DNA of 64,000 nucleotides, from the NCBI RefSeq assembly GCF_025200715.1, contig NZ_CP104144.1:1116001-1180000 (forward strand), read 5' to 3'. Under the pieces are notes generated by a model. That model saw only the letters and a list, made by a program, of their open reading frames with translations, did no database searches and was not told the origin of the DNA. The position numbers and the translations under genes were made by a program. The DNA is from Rhizobium sullae (GTDB lineage Bacteria > Pseudomonadota > Alphaproteobacteria > Rhizobiales > Rhizobiaceae). Shown piece after piece: positions 9,271 to 18,314 of this stretch. Position 1 is the stretch's first letter. Each line of letters starts with the position of its first letter.

Positions 9271-11169
9271 ATGATCCTGAACGCAGCGACCGGACCGATA
9301 GCCTTTCTCTCTAAAGCCCGCGGCATGTGGCTGCCGCTAATTGCGGCCTTCGGGCTTTTGGCGGGGCTGATCTTTACGCTGCTGAAAGACCCGGCCAATG
9401 CCCGGCTTGTATGGACGATCGCCACCCTGCCGGTCCTCGGCGCGCTGCTGTGGCAGACGTTCCGGTCTCTCCATCGCGGCGATTTCGGGCTGGACATCCT
9501 AGCAGCACTATCGATGGCATTCGCCCTCTCATTCGGTGAACCCCTTGCCGCCAATGTCATCGCTCTGATGTATGGCGGTGGCCAGATGCTGGAAGCATAC
9601 GCATCCCGGCGCGCCGCCCGCGAGATGACGGCATTGCTGGGCCGGGTTGCCCAGACTGCCTTTCGATACGAGGACGGCTATCTGCACGAGGTCCCGATTG
9701 CCGAAATCAAGTCCGGCGACCACCTTATGGTGCGCCAAGGCGAGGTTTTGCCCGTCGATGGAATCGTCGTCAGAGATCATGCTCTTCTCGATGAGTCTGC
9801 ATTAACCGGCGAAGCCCTCCCCCGAAAACATGGTATCGACGAGGAAGTGCTAAGCGGCAGTACCTCGGTGGGGGGCGTCTTTGACATCAGGGCTATTCGC
9901 CCGGCTTCCGAAAGCACCTATGCCGCGATCATCCGTCTTGTCGAGGCTGCACAGAACAGCAAAGCGCCGATGGCTCGCCTTGCAGATCGCTACGGGTTGG
10001 TGTTCCTCGCCGTGAGCGTGTCTTTGGCTCTGGCGGCGTGGTTCCTTTCCAACGATTCACGCCGGGCGCTTGCGGTTCTCGTCATAGCGACACCCTGTCC
10101 GCTGATCCTGGCTGTTCCCGTCGCCATCATGTCGGGTATTTCCCGCTGCGCTGCCATCGGATGCCTCGTGAAGGATGGCGGAGTCCTGGAAGCTTTGAGC
10201 CGCGTGCGCGTCGCCATCCTGGACAAGACGGGTACACTCACCCACGGTGCGGCGGTCATTACCTCTATAAAAAATGTCGAGTGTATCAACGAGAACGAGT
10301 TGCTTCGTCTCGCCGCATCGCTCGATCAGGCATCTGGTCACGTCATGGCTGCAGCGCTCATTGCGGCCGCGCGTGATCGCGGCCTGAATCTTGTGCCGCC
10401 AGCCGATGTCACGGAGTCTCCTGGCGCAGGGATCGAAGGAACTGTCGGCCGGCATCGCGTGACCGTCGGCGGCAGCGGTTTCGTGGAGCGCCGGGTGTTG
10501 AAGGGAAGCCCACGCGCATTCCTGTCCGGACGTCGTGCGGGCGAGGCGGTCGTGGCGGTTGCAGTCGATGGCGTGGCGGCGGGCGTGATCGTTATGGCCG
10601 ATCCTGTACGACTGGAAGCAATGACCGTGCTTCGAAAACTGCGCAATGCGGGGATCGTAAGAATAATTCTGGCTTCGGGAGACAGGCTGGAAGTCGCAAG
10701 GTATGTCGGCGAAGCGCTTGGCATCGAAGAGATTCTTGGTGAGCAAAGCCCCGCTTCAAAGGTCGAATGCGTTAATTCCGCCCGGCGCTTCGGCCCGGTG
10801 ATGATGGTTGGCGACGGCATCAATGATGCCCCAGCGCTTGCCGCCGCCGACGTCGGTGTCGCGCTGGGCGCGCGGGGAGCGGCCGCATCCTCGGAGGCCG
10901 CTGGTGTTGTTTTGCTCGTGGACCGTCTCGAACCTCTGGCTGACGCGTTGATCGTCGCCCGGAGGACGGTCGTTATTGCGCGCCAGAGCGTTATCGTGGG
11001 GCTTGGGCTTTCGATCGCCGGGATGATTGCTGCCGCCTGGGGATTTCTTCTGCCTCTGCAGGGTGCGTTGCTGCAGGAAGCAATCGATGTCGCTGTGATC
11101 CTCAACGCCTTGCGAGCGCTACGACCTACAGGATCGAAAGCTGGATACGGTCATGACCTGCCCGCCTGA
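9271..11169 (+). CDS. P1B-type metal-transporting ATPase with TPC motif
   Basis: 632 residues from MILNAATGPIAFLSK. P-type ATPase motifs: TGEALP (actuator), membrane metal site ATPCPL at residues 273-278, phosphorylation DKTGTLT at 318-324 and GDGINDAPAL hinge. There is no N-terminal HMA or Cys/His-rich metal-binding domain. The usual CPC/SPC intramembrane triad is TPC, a variant described for P1B-5 transporters such as rhizobial Nia (Ni/Fe), but the C-terminal hemerythrin domain of those proteins is missing. The conserved SEHPL loop of the nucleotide domain reads SGHVM here. Substrate is therefore uncertain (Fe, Ni or Co possible). It is followed after 14 bp by the broken PPOX gene. Confidence 0.82.
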   Translation: MILNAATGPIAFLSKARGMWLPLIAAFGLLAGLIFTLLKDPANARLVWTIATLPVLGALLWQTFRSLHRGDFGLDILAALSMAFALSFGEPLAANVIALMYGGGQMLEAYASRRAAREMTALLGRVAQTAFRYEDGYLHEVPIAEIKSGDHLMVRQGEVLPVDGIVVRDHALLDESALTGEALPRKHGIDEEVLSGSTSVGGVFDIRAIRPASESTYAAIIRLVEAAQNSKAPMARLADRYGLVFLAVSVSLALAAWFLSNDSRRALAVLVIATPCPLILAVPVAIMSGISRCAAIGCLVKDGGVLEALSRVRVAILDKTGTLTHGAAVITSIKNVECINENELLRLAASLDQASGHVMAAALIAAARDRGLNLVPPADVTESPGAGIEGTVGRHRVTVGGSGFVERRVLKGSPRAFLSGRRAGEAVVAVAVDGVAAGVIVMADPVRLEAMTVLRKLRNAGIVRIILASGDRLEVARYVGEALGIEEILGEQSPASKVECVNSARRFGPVMMVGDGINDAPALAAADVGVALGARGAAASSEAAGVVLLVDRLEPLADALIVARRTVVIARQSVIVGLGLSIAGMIAAAWGFLLPLQGALLQEAIDVAVILNALRALRPTGSKAGYGHDLPA

Positions 11170-11183
11170 AAAGGAGGCCCGCA

Positions 11184-11547
11184 ATGATCATCACTGAGAT
11201 GAAATGGCGGGAATGCCTAGATTTCCAGTTCGGCCACAGGCTTGGCAGGGTGGTATGCGCGAAGGACGACTGGGCATATGTCGTCCCGATATTATGCCTT
11301 CACCAAAAAACTGGTTTTGCGGGTTCTCACTCTCCGCCAGAAGGTGGAGTGGATGCGGGATAACCCGCACGTCTGCGTCGAGGTCGATGAATTCCAGGAT
11401 CATCGCTGCTGGGAGAGCGTCATTGCGGGAGGTATCTATCAGGAGTTACCGAAGACCGAAGAGTGGCGCGAGGAGCGAATGCGCGCATGGGTGACCCTCC
11501 AACACCATCCCGGGAACCTAAAGCCCCACCAGTGTCGTGTTCTTTGA
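11184..11547 (+). pseudogene. Pyridoxamine-phosphate-oxidase-like (PPOX) flavin protein, frameshifted
   Basis: The ATG at 11184 follows AAGGAGG and opens MIITEMKWRECLDF, then LGRVVCAKDDWAYVVPI, as in NimA-like PPOX proteins. The expected continuation (YYAF, then QKVEWMRDNPHVCVEVDEFQ and CWESVIAGGIYQEL) is in the next frame, reaching a stop at 11547. The frame changes between about 11285 and 11340. The intact relatives are about 150-residue flavin-binding reductases often found in Usp/Hsp20 stress clusters. One shift suffices to join the halves, so a sequencing error is possible. It directly follows the metal ATPase gene. Confidence 0.7.
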
Positions 11548-11655
11548 GTGATCGTGCAGGAACTTACGGCAAGAAAAGCCATTGGTGACGAATGGAAGCC
11601 GGACGAGGTGGCATGACTGCCGGAGTGTCTTTGCCCCGCATGACTCGTGTCTGGT

Positions 11656-11669
11656 TGATCCGGATCAAT
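11656..11669. promoter_or_regulatory. FixK/FNR box before the 11725 gene
   Basis: TTGAT-CCGG-ATCAA is a perfect palindromic anaerobox ending 55 bp before the start codon at 11725. Confidence 0.8.
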
Positions 11670-11724
11670 GTCGGCCGAGTGGAATTCTGTAGAGTGGGCG
11701 AGTGACTTCACGAAGGATCAGACG

Positions 11725-12039
11725 ATGCTCAGAGCCAGACGCGACAGCCTGGGAGGCGAGCCAGGCAAGGCAATTCCTTCTCTTGGCGAAATCGAAGGGC
11801 GAATGATGATTCTCGAACTAGTCGCCGTAACGGCGCTCACGCGTCTTCTTCGCCTTCATGATGCCCAAGAACGATCGGCCCTGATGGAAGCGATACGGCA
11901 TGCCGTCGACCGCAAATGCAGTGATGCCAAACTGTGCAGCCCCGATATCTCGTCGGCCGAGAAATATGCGGAAGAATTACTGAAAAGCGCGCAGGAGCAG
12001 GCCGACGATCTCGATGCCATTCGCGATTCTTCAGGATGA
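11725..12039 (+). CDS. Small conserved protein, paralogue of the 2558 gene
   Basis: 104 residues from MLRARRDSLGGEPGKAIPS; the GAAGGA upstream and the box position favour this start over an ATG at 11668 that lies inside the box. The core IPSLGEIEGRMMILELVAVT matches the protein encoded at 2558-2899. The C-terminal half is charged and helical (EKYAEELLKSAQEQADDL), perhaps a coiled coil. No named family is recognised. It is probably co-transcribed with the following unknown gene at 12103, and a perfect FixK box precedes the pair. Confidence 0.72.
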   Translation: MLRARRDSLGGEPGKAIPSLGEIEGRMMILELVAVTALTRLLRLHDAQERSALMEAIRHAVDRKCSDAKLCSPDISSAEKYAEELLKSAQEQADDLDAIRDSSG

Positions 12040-12102
12040 AATAAGGAGAAACCTGCACTACAGGCTCAGGGCACCATGACAACGAAGCAAAGGAGCGCAT
12101 CA

Positions 12103-12408
12103 ATGACCATTGATCCAGGTTGCTCGCGGACTGGCGAGGCATTACTTGCCGGAGCAGGATGTCCGATCCCGCACCACTCCGACTGCGACCTCGCGCTCGA
12201 CAGGATAACAGTCGATCAATGGGAAATTTCAATCCGCTCGCCCCGCGCCGACGCCTGGGTTCGTAAGGAACTCTGCGAGCCGTTCGGTCATTGTCTCGGC
12301 GGAAGCATCATCGTCGACGTTTTGAGCGCGGACCGATTTATCAAACGTGCACGGGCTCAGGGTCTTCGCATTGAGTTCGTGGGGCTTGGCGGCAAAGATC
12401 TCCTTTAG
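12103..12408 (+). CDS. Unknown 101-residue protein
   Basis: Starts MTIDPGCSRTGEALLAG after AAAGGAGCG (spacing about 8); an ATG nine codons earlier lacks a ribosome site. I do not recognise the family. The protein is soluble with four cysteines (Cys7, Cys20, Cys28, and one in ELCEPFGHCLGG together with another Cys), which might bind a metal or be redox active. It follows the small gene at 11725 by 63 bp and is likely in the same FixK-box transcription unit. A downstream inverted repeat at 12422-12447 (CTGTCAG / CTGACAG) may end the transcript. Confidence 0.6.
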   Translation: MTIDPGCSRTGEALLAGAGCPIPHHSDCDLALDRITVDQWEISIRSPRADAWVRKELCEPFGHCLGGSIIVDVLSADRFIKRARAQGLRIEFVGLGGKDLL

Positions 12409-12520
12409 GAAGTCTCAGCCGCTGTCAGCAGACTGAGCAACTGACAGTGAAGTCGGGGGCCTCTCCTATCGGCCATGTTGGTTCTGTTTTGACTGCCAAT
12501 TCATAGCGCCGGTCTGAGCT

Positions 12521-13348
12521 CTAATGGCATAGGAGGACCGGTACCTCGAGGCCGTTAAGCAACGATCGTGTAACGCCTCCCAGAATAAGTTCGCGCAATC
12601 TCGAGTGTCCGAAACCTCCAGCAATCAGCAACTCTGCTCGCGCTTCAGCTGCAGCGGACTGAATTGTGCCGGCTACTGGAGCTCCCTGTGATTGCGCATT
12701 GGCGATCTCGACAGCAAGACCGGCGTCGCGAACAAGCGCCGCAAAGCGATCGCGAAGGTCGGCGTCTATCGCCTTGTCGTCCGTGACCGAGATGAGTACA
12801 GCCTTCGAGGCCTTGTCCAAAAACACGCGGGCTCCGGTCAGCGCCCGCGCCAAAGTCGCGCTGCCATCCCATGCAATTGCGACTGTATCGATTCGGCCGC
12901 AACAATTGTCCGCCGGGAACAACAGCAGTGGTCTCCCGCTCTCGAATAGAATGCGCTCGATCACGGAACTGGCTATTGGCGAGGTTTCCATGATCGAGAG
13001 GTCGTAGACACGCGAGATCTCCGCAATTCTGTCGCCGACGAGCGGCTGCGTAGCCTCAAATGATGAGATCGTCACTGCCAGGTCGGCTTTACCGGCATAA
13101 TCGCGCACGGTTTCGATCAGCGTCGCAGCGCAATCCCGGCTGGAGCGCTCTGCGTCAGCGGTCATTTTATCGACATCGACATGTACTATCGGCGGAAATG
13201 GCGGGGACACCTTCGGTATCTTGACCTTGAACACGCTGACATGAAGCCGCGCTTCCTGGTGCCGTGCAAAATCGATTGCGTTCTGGATCAGGGCAAAAGA
13301 GCTGGGGTCGGGATAGGTAAGCAAAGGCAGGTGGAATTGAGCTTTCAT
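12521..13348 (-). CDS. Tandem universal stress protein (UspA family)
   Basis: 275 residues from MKAQFHLPLLTYPDPSS, with GAGGAG upstream. Two Usp domains; the second has AIAWDGSATLARAL and the nucleotide loop GGFGHSRLRELILGG. Clearly paralogous to the Usp at 8145, with the same MxAQFxLPLxTYPD-like N-terminus. The gene is divergent from hsp20. The perfect anaerobox in the shared 277-bp intergenic region is 160 bp from this start, so control through it is less certain than for hsp20. Confidence 0.88.
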   Translation of the reverse strand: MKAQFHLPLLTYPDPSSFALIQNAIDFARHQEARLHVSVFKVKIPKVSPPFPPIVHVDVDKMTADAERSSRDCAATLIETVRDYAGKADLAVTISSFEATQPLVGDRIAEISRVYDLSIMETSPIASSVIERILFESGRPLLLFPADNCCGRIDTVAIAWDGSATLARALTGARVFLDKASKAVLISVTDDKAIDADLRDRFAALVRDAGLAVEIANAQSQGAPVAGTIQSAAAEARAELLIAGGFGHSRLRELILGGVTRSLLNGLEVPVLLCH

Positions 13349-13507
13349 GACGTATCTCCTCATCTCGGCTGCAAGGTGGAATGCTCGTCCGAATGGTTCA
13401 TGCCTGCGTTGATCTTGCGCAAACGGCGTTGCCGAAGATCAAGATTGCCCCGTCCATCAAGCGCATCCTGTTGCCAGGCACGAAATTTGGAAAGGCATGC
13501 GGCGCGA

Positions 13508-13521
13508 TTGATGCTGATCAA
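13508..13521. promoter_or_regulatory. FixK/FNR box between Usp and hsp20
   Basis: TTGAT-GCTG-ATCAA, a perfect anaerobox, centred about 110 bp before hsp20 (13626, plus) and 165 bp before the Usp gene (13348, minus). Confidence 0.75.
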
Positions 13522-13625
13522 TGTGCCGTCAGGTGGTTGGTTTATGAAGAGCTTGCGTCTCACGAAGACGAGAAAATGGCCGCCGATGAGCAATTTGCGG
13601 TCACCGTAACGATGAGGAGAAAGCC

Positions 13626-14132
13626 ATGGCCAATATGGCAACCAAGCTCCCTGCGAGCACGGAAAAGAACATCACACCCACGACACCAAGATGGTCGCCC
13701 TTTGAAAGTCTCAGATGGGAGATCGATCGGGTTTTCAATGAGTTCAATCCGGGGTTCTTCGATCGGACATTATTTGCCCGCCTGCCAGCCGCCTACAGCC
13801 GCGAAGTTCCCGCTGTCGATTTCGCCGAAACGGACAAGGCCTATGAGCTCACCGCTGAGTTGCCGGGTGTCGAAGCAAAAGAGCTGGATGTGACGCTGAC
13901 GAACGGCATTCTGACCATCAAAGGCGAGAAGCAGGAAAGCAAAGAGCAGACGGAAAAGGAATACTGCCTGTCCGAGCGCCGCTACGGCTCCTTCCAGCGC
14001 AGCCTCCAGCTGCCCGATGGTGTCGATGCCGACAGGATCGACGCGTCGTTTGCGAACGGCATCCTGAAGGTCGTCCTTCCGAAGACGCCAGCGCAGCAGA
14101 ACGGCCAGAAAATCTCGATCAAGGCAGCTTGA
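13626..14132 (+). CDS. Small heat shock protein (alpha-crystallin / Hsp20)
   Basis: 168 residues from MANMATKLPASTEK after GAGGAGAAAGCC. The alpha-crystallin domain lies at about residues 55-155: PAVDFAETDKAYELTAELPG, NGILTIKGEKQ, ERRYGSFQRSLQLP, then the closing motif ANGILKVVLPK. It is an ATP-independent holdase that forms cytosolic oligomers and keeps denatured proteins soluble. Its box and its Usp neighbour mark it as part of a low-oxygen stress set, comparable in position to HspX of mycobacteria. No heat-shock element was looked for successfully. Confidence 0.93.
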   Translation: MANMATKLPASTEKNITPTTPRWSPFESLRWEIDRVFNEFNPGFFDRTLFARLPAAYSREVPAVDFAETDKAYELTAELPGVEAKELDVTLTNGILTIKGEKQESKEQTEKEYCLSERRYGSFQRSLQLPDGVDADRIDASFANGILKVVLPKTPAQQNGQKISIKAA

Positions 14133-14194
14133 ATGCGCTGGGGCGCATCTGCCGGTTCAGCCTCGATGAGACTGAATATTGGGGGCCGGCAGGC

Positions 14195-14222
14195 AAAGGG
14201 AGGGGGAAACACCCCTCCCTTT
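14195..14222 (+). terminator. Strong hairpin downstream of hsp20
   Basis: AAAGGGAGGGG pairs perfectly with CCCCTCCCTTT (11 bp) around a 6-base loop, 63 bases after the hsp20 stop. No T tract follows. It may also protect the 3' end of the opposite ABC operon transcript. The rest of 14133-14476 shows no gene. Confidence 0.55.
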
Positions 14223-14476
14223 CAGCTGACACGTAAGGTGGCTTTTCAACCAGCGCCCCTGGAACTGATCGCGTGCTTGTTCCCACGACGCTCTGTTAGG
14301 GTACCATCCCCAATAAGTGCTTTCGGCAGGTGCTGAAAAAATGTCCGCCAGAGCAGCCTGTCGGCGAACGGCGCCCGAGGTCCATGGGCATCACGCGTCT
14401 CAGTTGATGGCACTTTTCAGCTTCCATGGAAACGACTGGCGCCAAGGACGCAAACAGCGGTTTTGGTGGCCATGAC

Positions 14477-15598
14477 TTATCGGGCATCTGCAAGGGTCCG
14501 GCGGAACCGGATGAGTGCGATTGCAAAGAAGGCAGAGCCGATGATCGTGAGAGCCAAAATCTGTGGCCAGACGGCGCCAAGCCCTGCCCCGCGATAGAGG
14601 ATCGCCTGCGACAGGGCCACGAAATGCGAAGATGGCGAAAGCTGCATGACATATTGCAGCCAGCGCGGCATGCTGTCCATCGGCGTCGTGCTGCCGGAAA
14701 GCAGGTTCATGACGATGAGGACGGGCATTGAAATGAGTCCGAACTGCGCCATCGAACTCGAGGCCGTTGCGATCAGAATGCCGAGCGATGTTACCGAGAA
14801 CTGATAAAGCACGGCGCAAAAAACAAACAGACCGATCGAACCGGCGATCGGCACGGCGAGAAGGCGCTCCACGACGATGAGCAGCGAGAGGACCGATGCC
14901 ACCACGATCACGAGACCATTCGCCACGATCTTCGACAGCATGATTTCGCCTGACGTGACCGGCATGACGAGCAGGTGTTCGATCGTGCCGTGTTCGCGTT
15001 CCCGGATAAGCGCCGCACCCGTCAGGATCACCGATAGCATCGTGACATTGTTGATCACCTGCATGACCGCCGCGAACCAGGTCGACATCAGGTTGGGATT
15101 AAACCGGGCGGAGACGACCAGATTGATGGGTTGGGGCGCAACAGCATTGGGCAGCGCTGCGGCGACCTCCTGCATGATGATGCTCTGGATATAGGACGCG
15201 CCGTTGCCCGCCTGGGACATGGCGGTTGCATCGATGTCCAATCGCAGTGAAGGCCGCCGTCCTTCGATGGCGTCCTCCTCGAATTTGGGCGGAACTTCCA
15301 GAATGAAGACAAAGCGTCCGGCATCCATGCCATCGTCGATCTCAGCTGCGTCGATCAGCACGGGTTCCCTGAAGAAGGGCTTCAAGAGCGCGTCGCGCAG
15401 GCGCATCGACAGCATCGAGCGATCTTCATCCACTACCGCCACGGACGCATTCTCCACCTCGAACTTGGCCCCTGTCGAAACCGTATAGACGGCGATGGTG
15501 AACGTATAGATGATCAATACCATCATCACCGGATCGGCCTTCAGGCTGTAAAGCTCCTTAATGGCGAGGCGGAATATCCGGTTCAGCCGATCCCACAT
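14477..15598 (-). CDS. ABC-2 type export permease (YhhJ-like)
   Basis: 373 residues from MWDRLNRIFRLAIKELYSLK. There is an N-terminal membrane anchor near residues 25-45, a large extracytoplasmic domain (VAVVDEDRSMLSMRLRDALL) and five more hydrophobic segments in the C-terminal half, with the ABC-2 signature REREHGTIEHLLVMPV. It is the membrane half of an exporter whose other subunit is the ATPase-permease fusion encoded one base upstream. The closest known arrangement is E. coli yhiI-rbbA-yhhJ (MFP, ATPase fusion, permease). Substrate cannot be read from the sequence. Confidence 0.88.
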   Translation of the reverse strand: MWDRLNRIFRLAIKELYSLKADPVMMVLIIYTFTIAVYTVSTGAKFEVENASVAVVDEDRSMLSMRLRDALLKPFFREPVLIDAAEIDDGMDAGRFVFILEVPPKFEEDAIEGRRPSLRLDIDATAMSQAGNGASYIQSIIMQEVAAALPNAVAPQPINLVVSARFNPNLMSTWFAAVMQVINNVTMLSVILTGAALIREREHGTIEHLLVMPVTSGEIMLSKIVANGLVIVVASVLSLLIVVERLLAVPIAGSIGLFVFCAVLYQFSVTSLGILIATASSSMAQFGLISMPVLIVMNLLSGSTTPMDSMPRWLQYVMQLSPSSHFVALSQAILYRGAGLGAVWPQILALTIIGSAFFAIALIRFRRTLADAR

Positions 15599-15599
15599 G

Positions 15600-18314
15600 T
15601 CAGGCCCCGCGCTTTCTCAGAGCCGCGAGCGCTGCGGCGACAAAAACCAGGCCAAAGGCGGCGAGTACGACCAGATTGAACCAGAGTTCGGCAAAGCCCA
15701 ATCCCTTTGTGATCACGCCCACGCTTATCGGCTGATACCAGGCAGCCGGGAACAACAGCCCCATGAGGCGTCCCCCGCCTGACAGCGACGACACGGGAAC
15801 CAGCAGACCGGAGAAATTAACGGCCGGAATCATGGTGATGATCGCCGTTGCAAAGATTGCTGCCACCTGACTGCGTACGAAACTGGAAACGAGCAGGCCG
15901 AAGCCGGTCGTTGCCAGCACGTAAAGTACCGATCCCGCAACAAGCAGCGGCAACGAGCCTTTGATCGGCACGCCGAATACAAAGCGCGTCATGGCGGCGA
16001 GCATCAGAAAGCTCAAGAACGCAATTGCGGCATAAGGCAGTTGTTTGCCCAACAGGAATTCGATCCGCGTCACGGGGGTCGCCTGGAAGTTGGCGATTGA
16101 GCCGGTTTCCTTTTCCTTGACGATACCAAGCGCCGCCATGATCGCCGGGATCAGCACCAGCATCAGCACGATGACGCTCGGCACGATCGCGTTTGCGCTC
16201 TTGAAAGCCTGATTGTACCGAAACCGGCTTTCTACGCTGACCGGATAAGGCGAAGCGCTGCGGCCTGAATGCCGTGCCTTTGCGTCAGACAGGTAAGCCT
16301 GGATGAGCCCCGTGATATAGCTGCGTGCGGTTTCCGCCCGGAAGGGCATCGCACCGTCGAGCCAGACCGAAACTTCGGGTTGTGTCTGCCGCATCAGGTT
16401 TCGGCCGAAATCAGGCGGGATCTCGATTGCCACCGTTAACTCGCCGTCTTTCAGGCGAGCTTCCAGTTCCGTGGCCGAACCGATCGCTGCATGCTCATCA
16501 AAATAACGGGAACCTTGCAGGTTCTCCACAAGCTGACGGCTTTCCGCCGACTGGTCCTGGTCGTAGACAGCGAAGGGTAAATGCTCGACATCGAATGAAA
16601 TGCCGTAGCCGAAGGTGAGAAGCAATATGACCGGTCCGAGGAGCGCGAAAACAAGGCGTGCGTGGTCGCGAAGAATTTCCAGGGTTTCGCGCCGTGCATA
16701 GGCAAGGAGGCGGCGCGGATCAAAGAGCCGCGGAGGCGGGGCGCTTTCCCCGAGAACTTCGCCGATTTCGCGAGAGGCGCCGGCACCCATACCAGCCTCG
16801 GTCAATACGTCGATGAAGGTCTGTTCGAGAGACGTCGAGCCTCGTTCAGCGCAAAGTTCGCGAGGCGCACCGATCGCCAGCACTTTGCCTTCGTGCATCA
16901 ACGAGATGCGGTCGCATCGCTCCGCCTCGTTCATGAAATGCGTCGATAGAAAGATGGTCACGCCATCACGTCGCGAAAGGGTGATCAAAGAGCGCCAGAA
17001 AGCATCGCGGGCCACGGGGTCAACGCCGGAAGTCGGCTCGTCGAGGATCAGAATCTCCGGCCGATGGATGACGGCCGCCGCCAGCTGCAGGCGCTGGCGG
17101 ATGCCGAGCGGCAAGTCTTGCGGTTGCTGATCGGCCACCTCCTTGAGGTCGTAGGTTGAGAGCATTTCGGCAAGACGCGGTTCGATCTCCTGAGCCGGCA
17201 GCCCAAAGAGGCGGGCATGCAGCAAAAGGTTCTGGCGAACGGTCAGCTCGCCGTAAAGGGAGAAGGCCTGAGACATGTAACCGACGCGTTTGCGCGTCTC
17301 GATATCGCCTGCCTCGAGCACCTGCCCGAAGAGCCTTGCTGAGCCTTCGCTTGCCGGAAGCAGCCCGGTCAGCATCTTCATCGTCGTGCTCTTGCCGCTG
17401 CCGTTCGAGCCGAGAAAGCCGAAGATCTCGCCCTTCGAGATGCGGAAGCTGACATGATTAACGGCCACGAAATCTCCGAAGCGGCAAGTCAACCCCTCCG
17501 CTTCGATCGCAGGTGGGCCATCGACACCGCGCCACGGGACGATCACGATCTCTGCATTCTTCGCTGCCTTCGAACCAGGCATCAGGGTCGTAAAGGCGGC
17601 TTCGAGCGTCTTTCGGCTGGCGCGGTTCATGATGTCGGCGGGACTGCCCGTCGCGATGAGCCGTCCGCCGTGCAAGGCCGACAACCAGTCGAATCGTGCG
17701 GCTTCCTCCATATAGGCAGTTGCCACGATGACGCTCATGTTTGGGCGGCGTTGCCGGATGCGATCGATCAGCTCCCAGAACTGGCGGCGCGAGAGCGGAT
17801 CGATACCCGTGGTCGGCTCATCAAGGATCAGCAGATCGGGATCGTGCAGGAGCGACGCGCAGATGCCGAGCTTCTGCTTCATGCCGCCGGACAGCTTGCC
17901 GGCCAGGCGATCGCGAAACGGCAGCAGACCGGTCATCCGCAGGAGTTCGTCCATCCGGCTTCTGCGCTGGCGCCCGTCCTGCCCAAAAAGGCGGCCGAAG
18001 AAGTCGAGGTTCTCCGCAACGCTCAAGGTCGGATAGAGATTACGGCCGAGGCCCTGGGGCATATAGGCGATTCGGCCGCAAACGGCGCGTCGATGGCTAG
18101 CGCGCGCCATGTCGCCGCCGAGAACCTCGATTTGTCCTTGCTGGATCTTGGTGACACCGGCCGCCAGTCCAAGGAGGGTTGATTTGCCGACGCCATCAGG
18201 ACCGATGAGACCGGCCATGCAGCCAGCGGGAATTGCAAGTTCGACATCGTCGAGCGCGGTGATCTTGCCGTAGCGGTGCGTCACCGAACCCAAGCATACG
18301 GCTGGTTCGCTCAT
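15600..18314 (-). CDS. ABC exporter: two ATPase domains fused to ABC-2 permease (RbbA-like)
   Basis: 904 residues. The first ATPase has Walker A GPDGVGKST and LSGGMKQKLG with LLILDEPTTGID; the second has GSNGSGKST, a signature degenerate to LPLGIRQRLQ, and ILILDEPTSGVD. From about residue 540 there is an ABC-2 permease domain with one anchor helix, a soluble loop (FAVYDQDQSAESRQLVENLQ) and five helices with KEKETGSIANFQATP. Such triple fusions (RbbA/YhiH type) pair with a separate permease and an HlyD-like protein. It overlaps the HlyD gene by 4 bp and is one base from the permease, a tight operon. Confidence 0.9.
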   Translation of the reverse strand: MSEPAVCLGSVTHRYGKITALDDVELAIPAGCMAGLIGPDGVGKSTLLGLAAGVTKIQQGQIEVLGGDMARASHRRAVCGRIAYMPQGLGRNLYPTLSVAENLDFFGRLFGQDGRQRRSRMDELLRMTGLLPFRDRLAGKLSGGMKQKLGICASLLHDPDLLILDEPTTGIDPLSRRQFWELIDRIRQRRPNMSVIVATAYMEEAARFDWLSALHGGRLIATGSPADIMNRASRKTLEAAFTTLMPGSKAAKNAEIVIVPWRGVDGPPAIEAEGLTCRFGDFVAVNHVSFRISKGEIFGFLGSNGSGKSTTMKMLTGLLPASEGSARLFGQVLEAGDIETRKRVGYMSQAFSLYGELTVRQNLLLHARLFGLPAQEIEPRLAEMLSTYDLKEVADQQPQDLPLGIRQRLQLAAAVIHRPEILILDEPTSGVDPVARDAFWRSLITLSRRDGVTIFLSTHFMNEAERCDRISLMHEGKVLAIGAPRELCAERGSTSLEQTFIDVLTEAGMGAGASREIGEVLGESAPPPRLFDPRRLLAYARRETLEILRDHARLVFALLGPVILLLTFGYGISFDVEHLPFAVYDQDQSAESRQLVENLQGSRYFDEHAAIGSATELEARLKDGELTVAIEIPPDFGRNLMRQTQPEVSVWLDGAMPFRAETARSYITGLIQAYLSDAKARHSGRSASPYPVSVESRFRYNQAFKSANAIVPSVIVLMLVLIPAIMAALGIVKEKETGSIANFQATPVTRIEFLLGKQLPYAAIAFLSFLMLAAMTRFVFGVPIKGSLPLLVAGSVLYVLATTGFGLLVSSFVRSQVAAIFATAIITMIPAVNFSGLLVPVSSLSGGGRLMGLLFPAAWYQPISVGVITKGLGFAELWFNLVVLAAFGLVFVAAALAALRKRGA

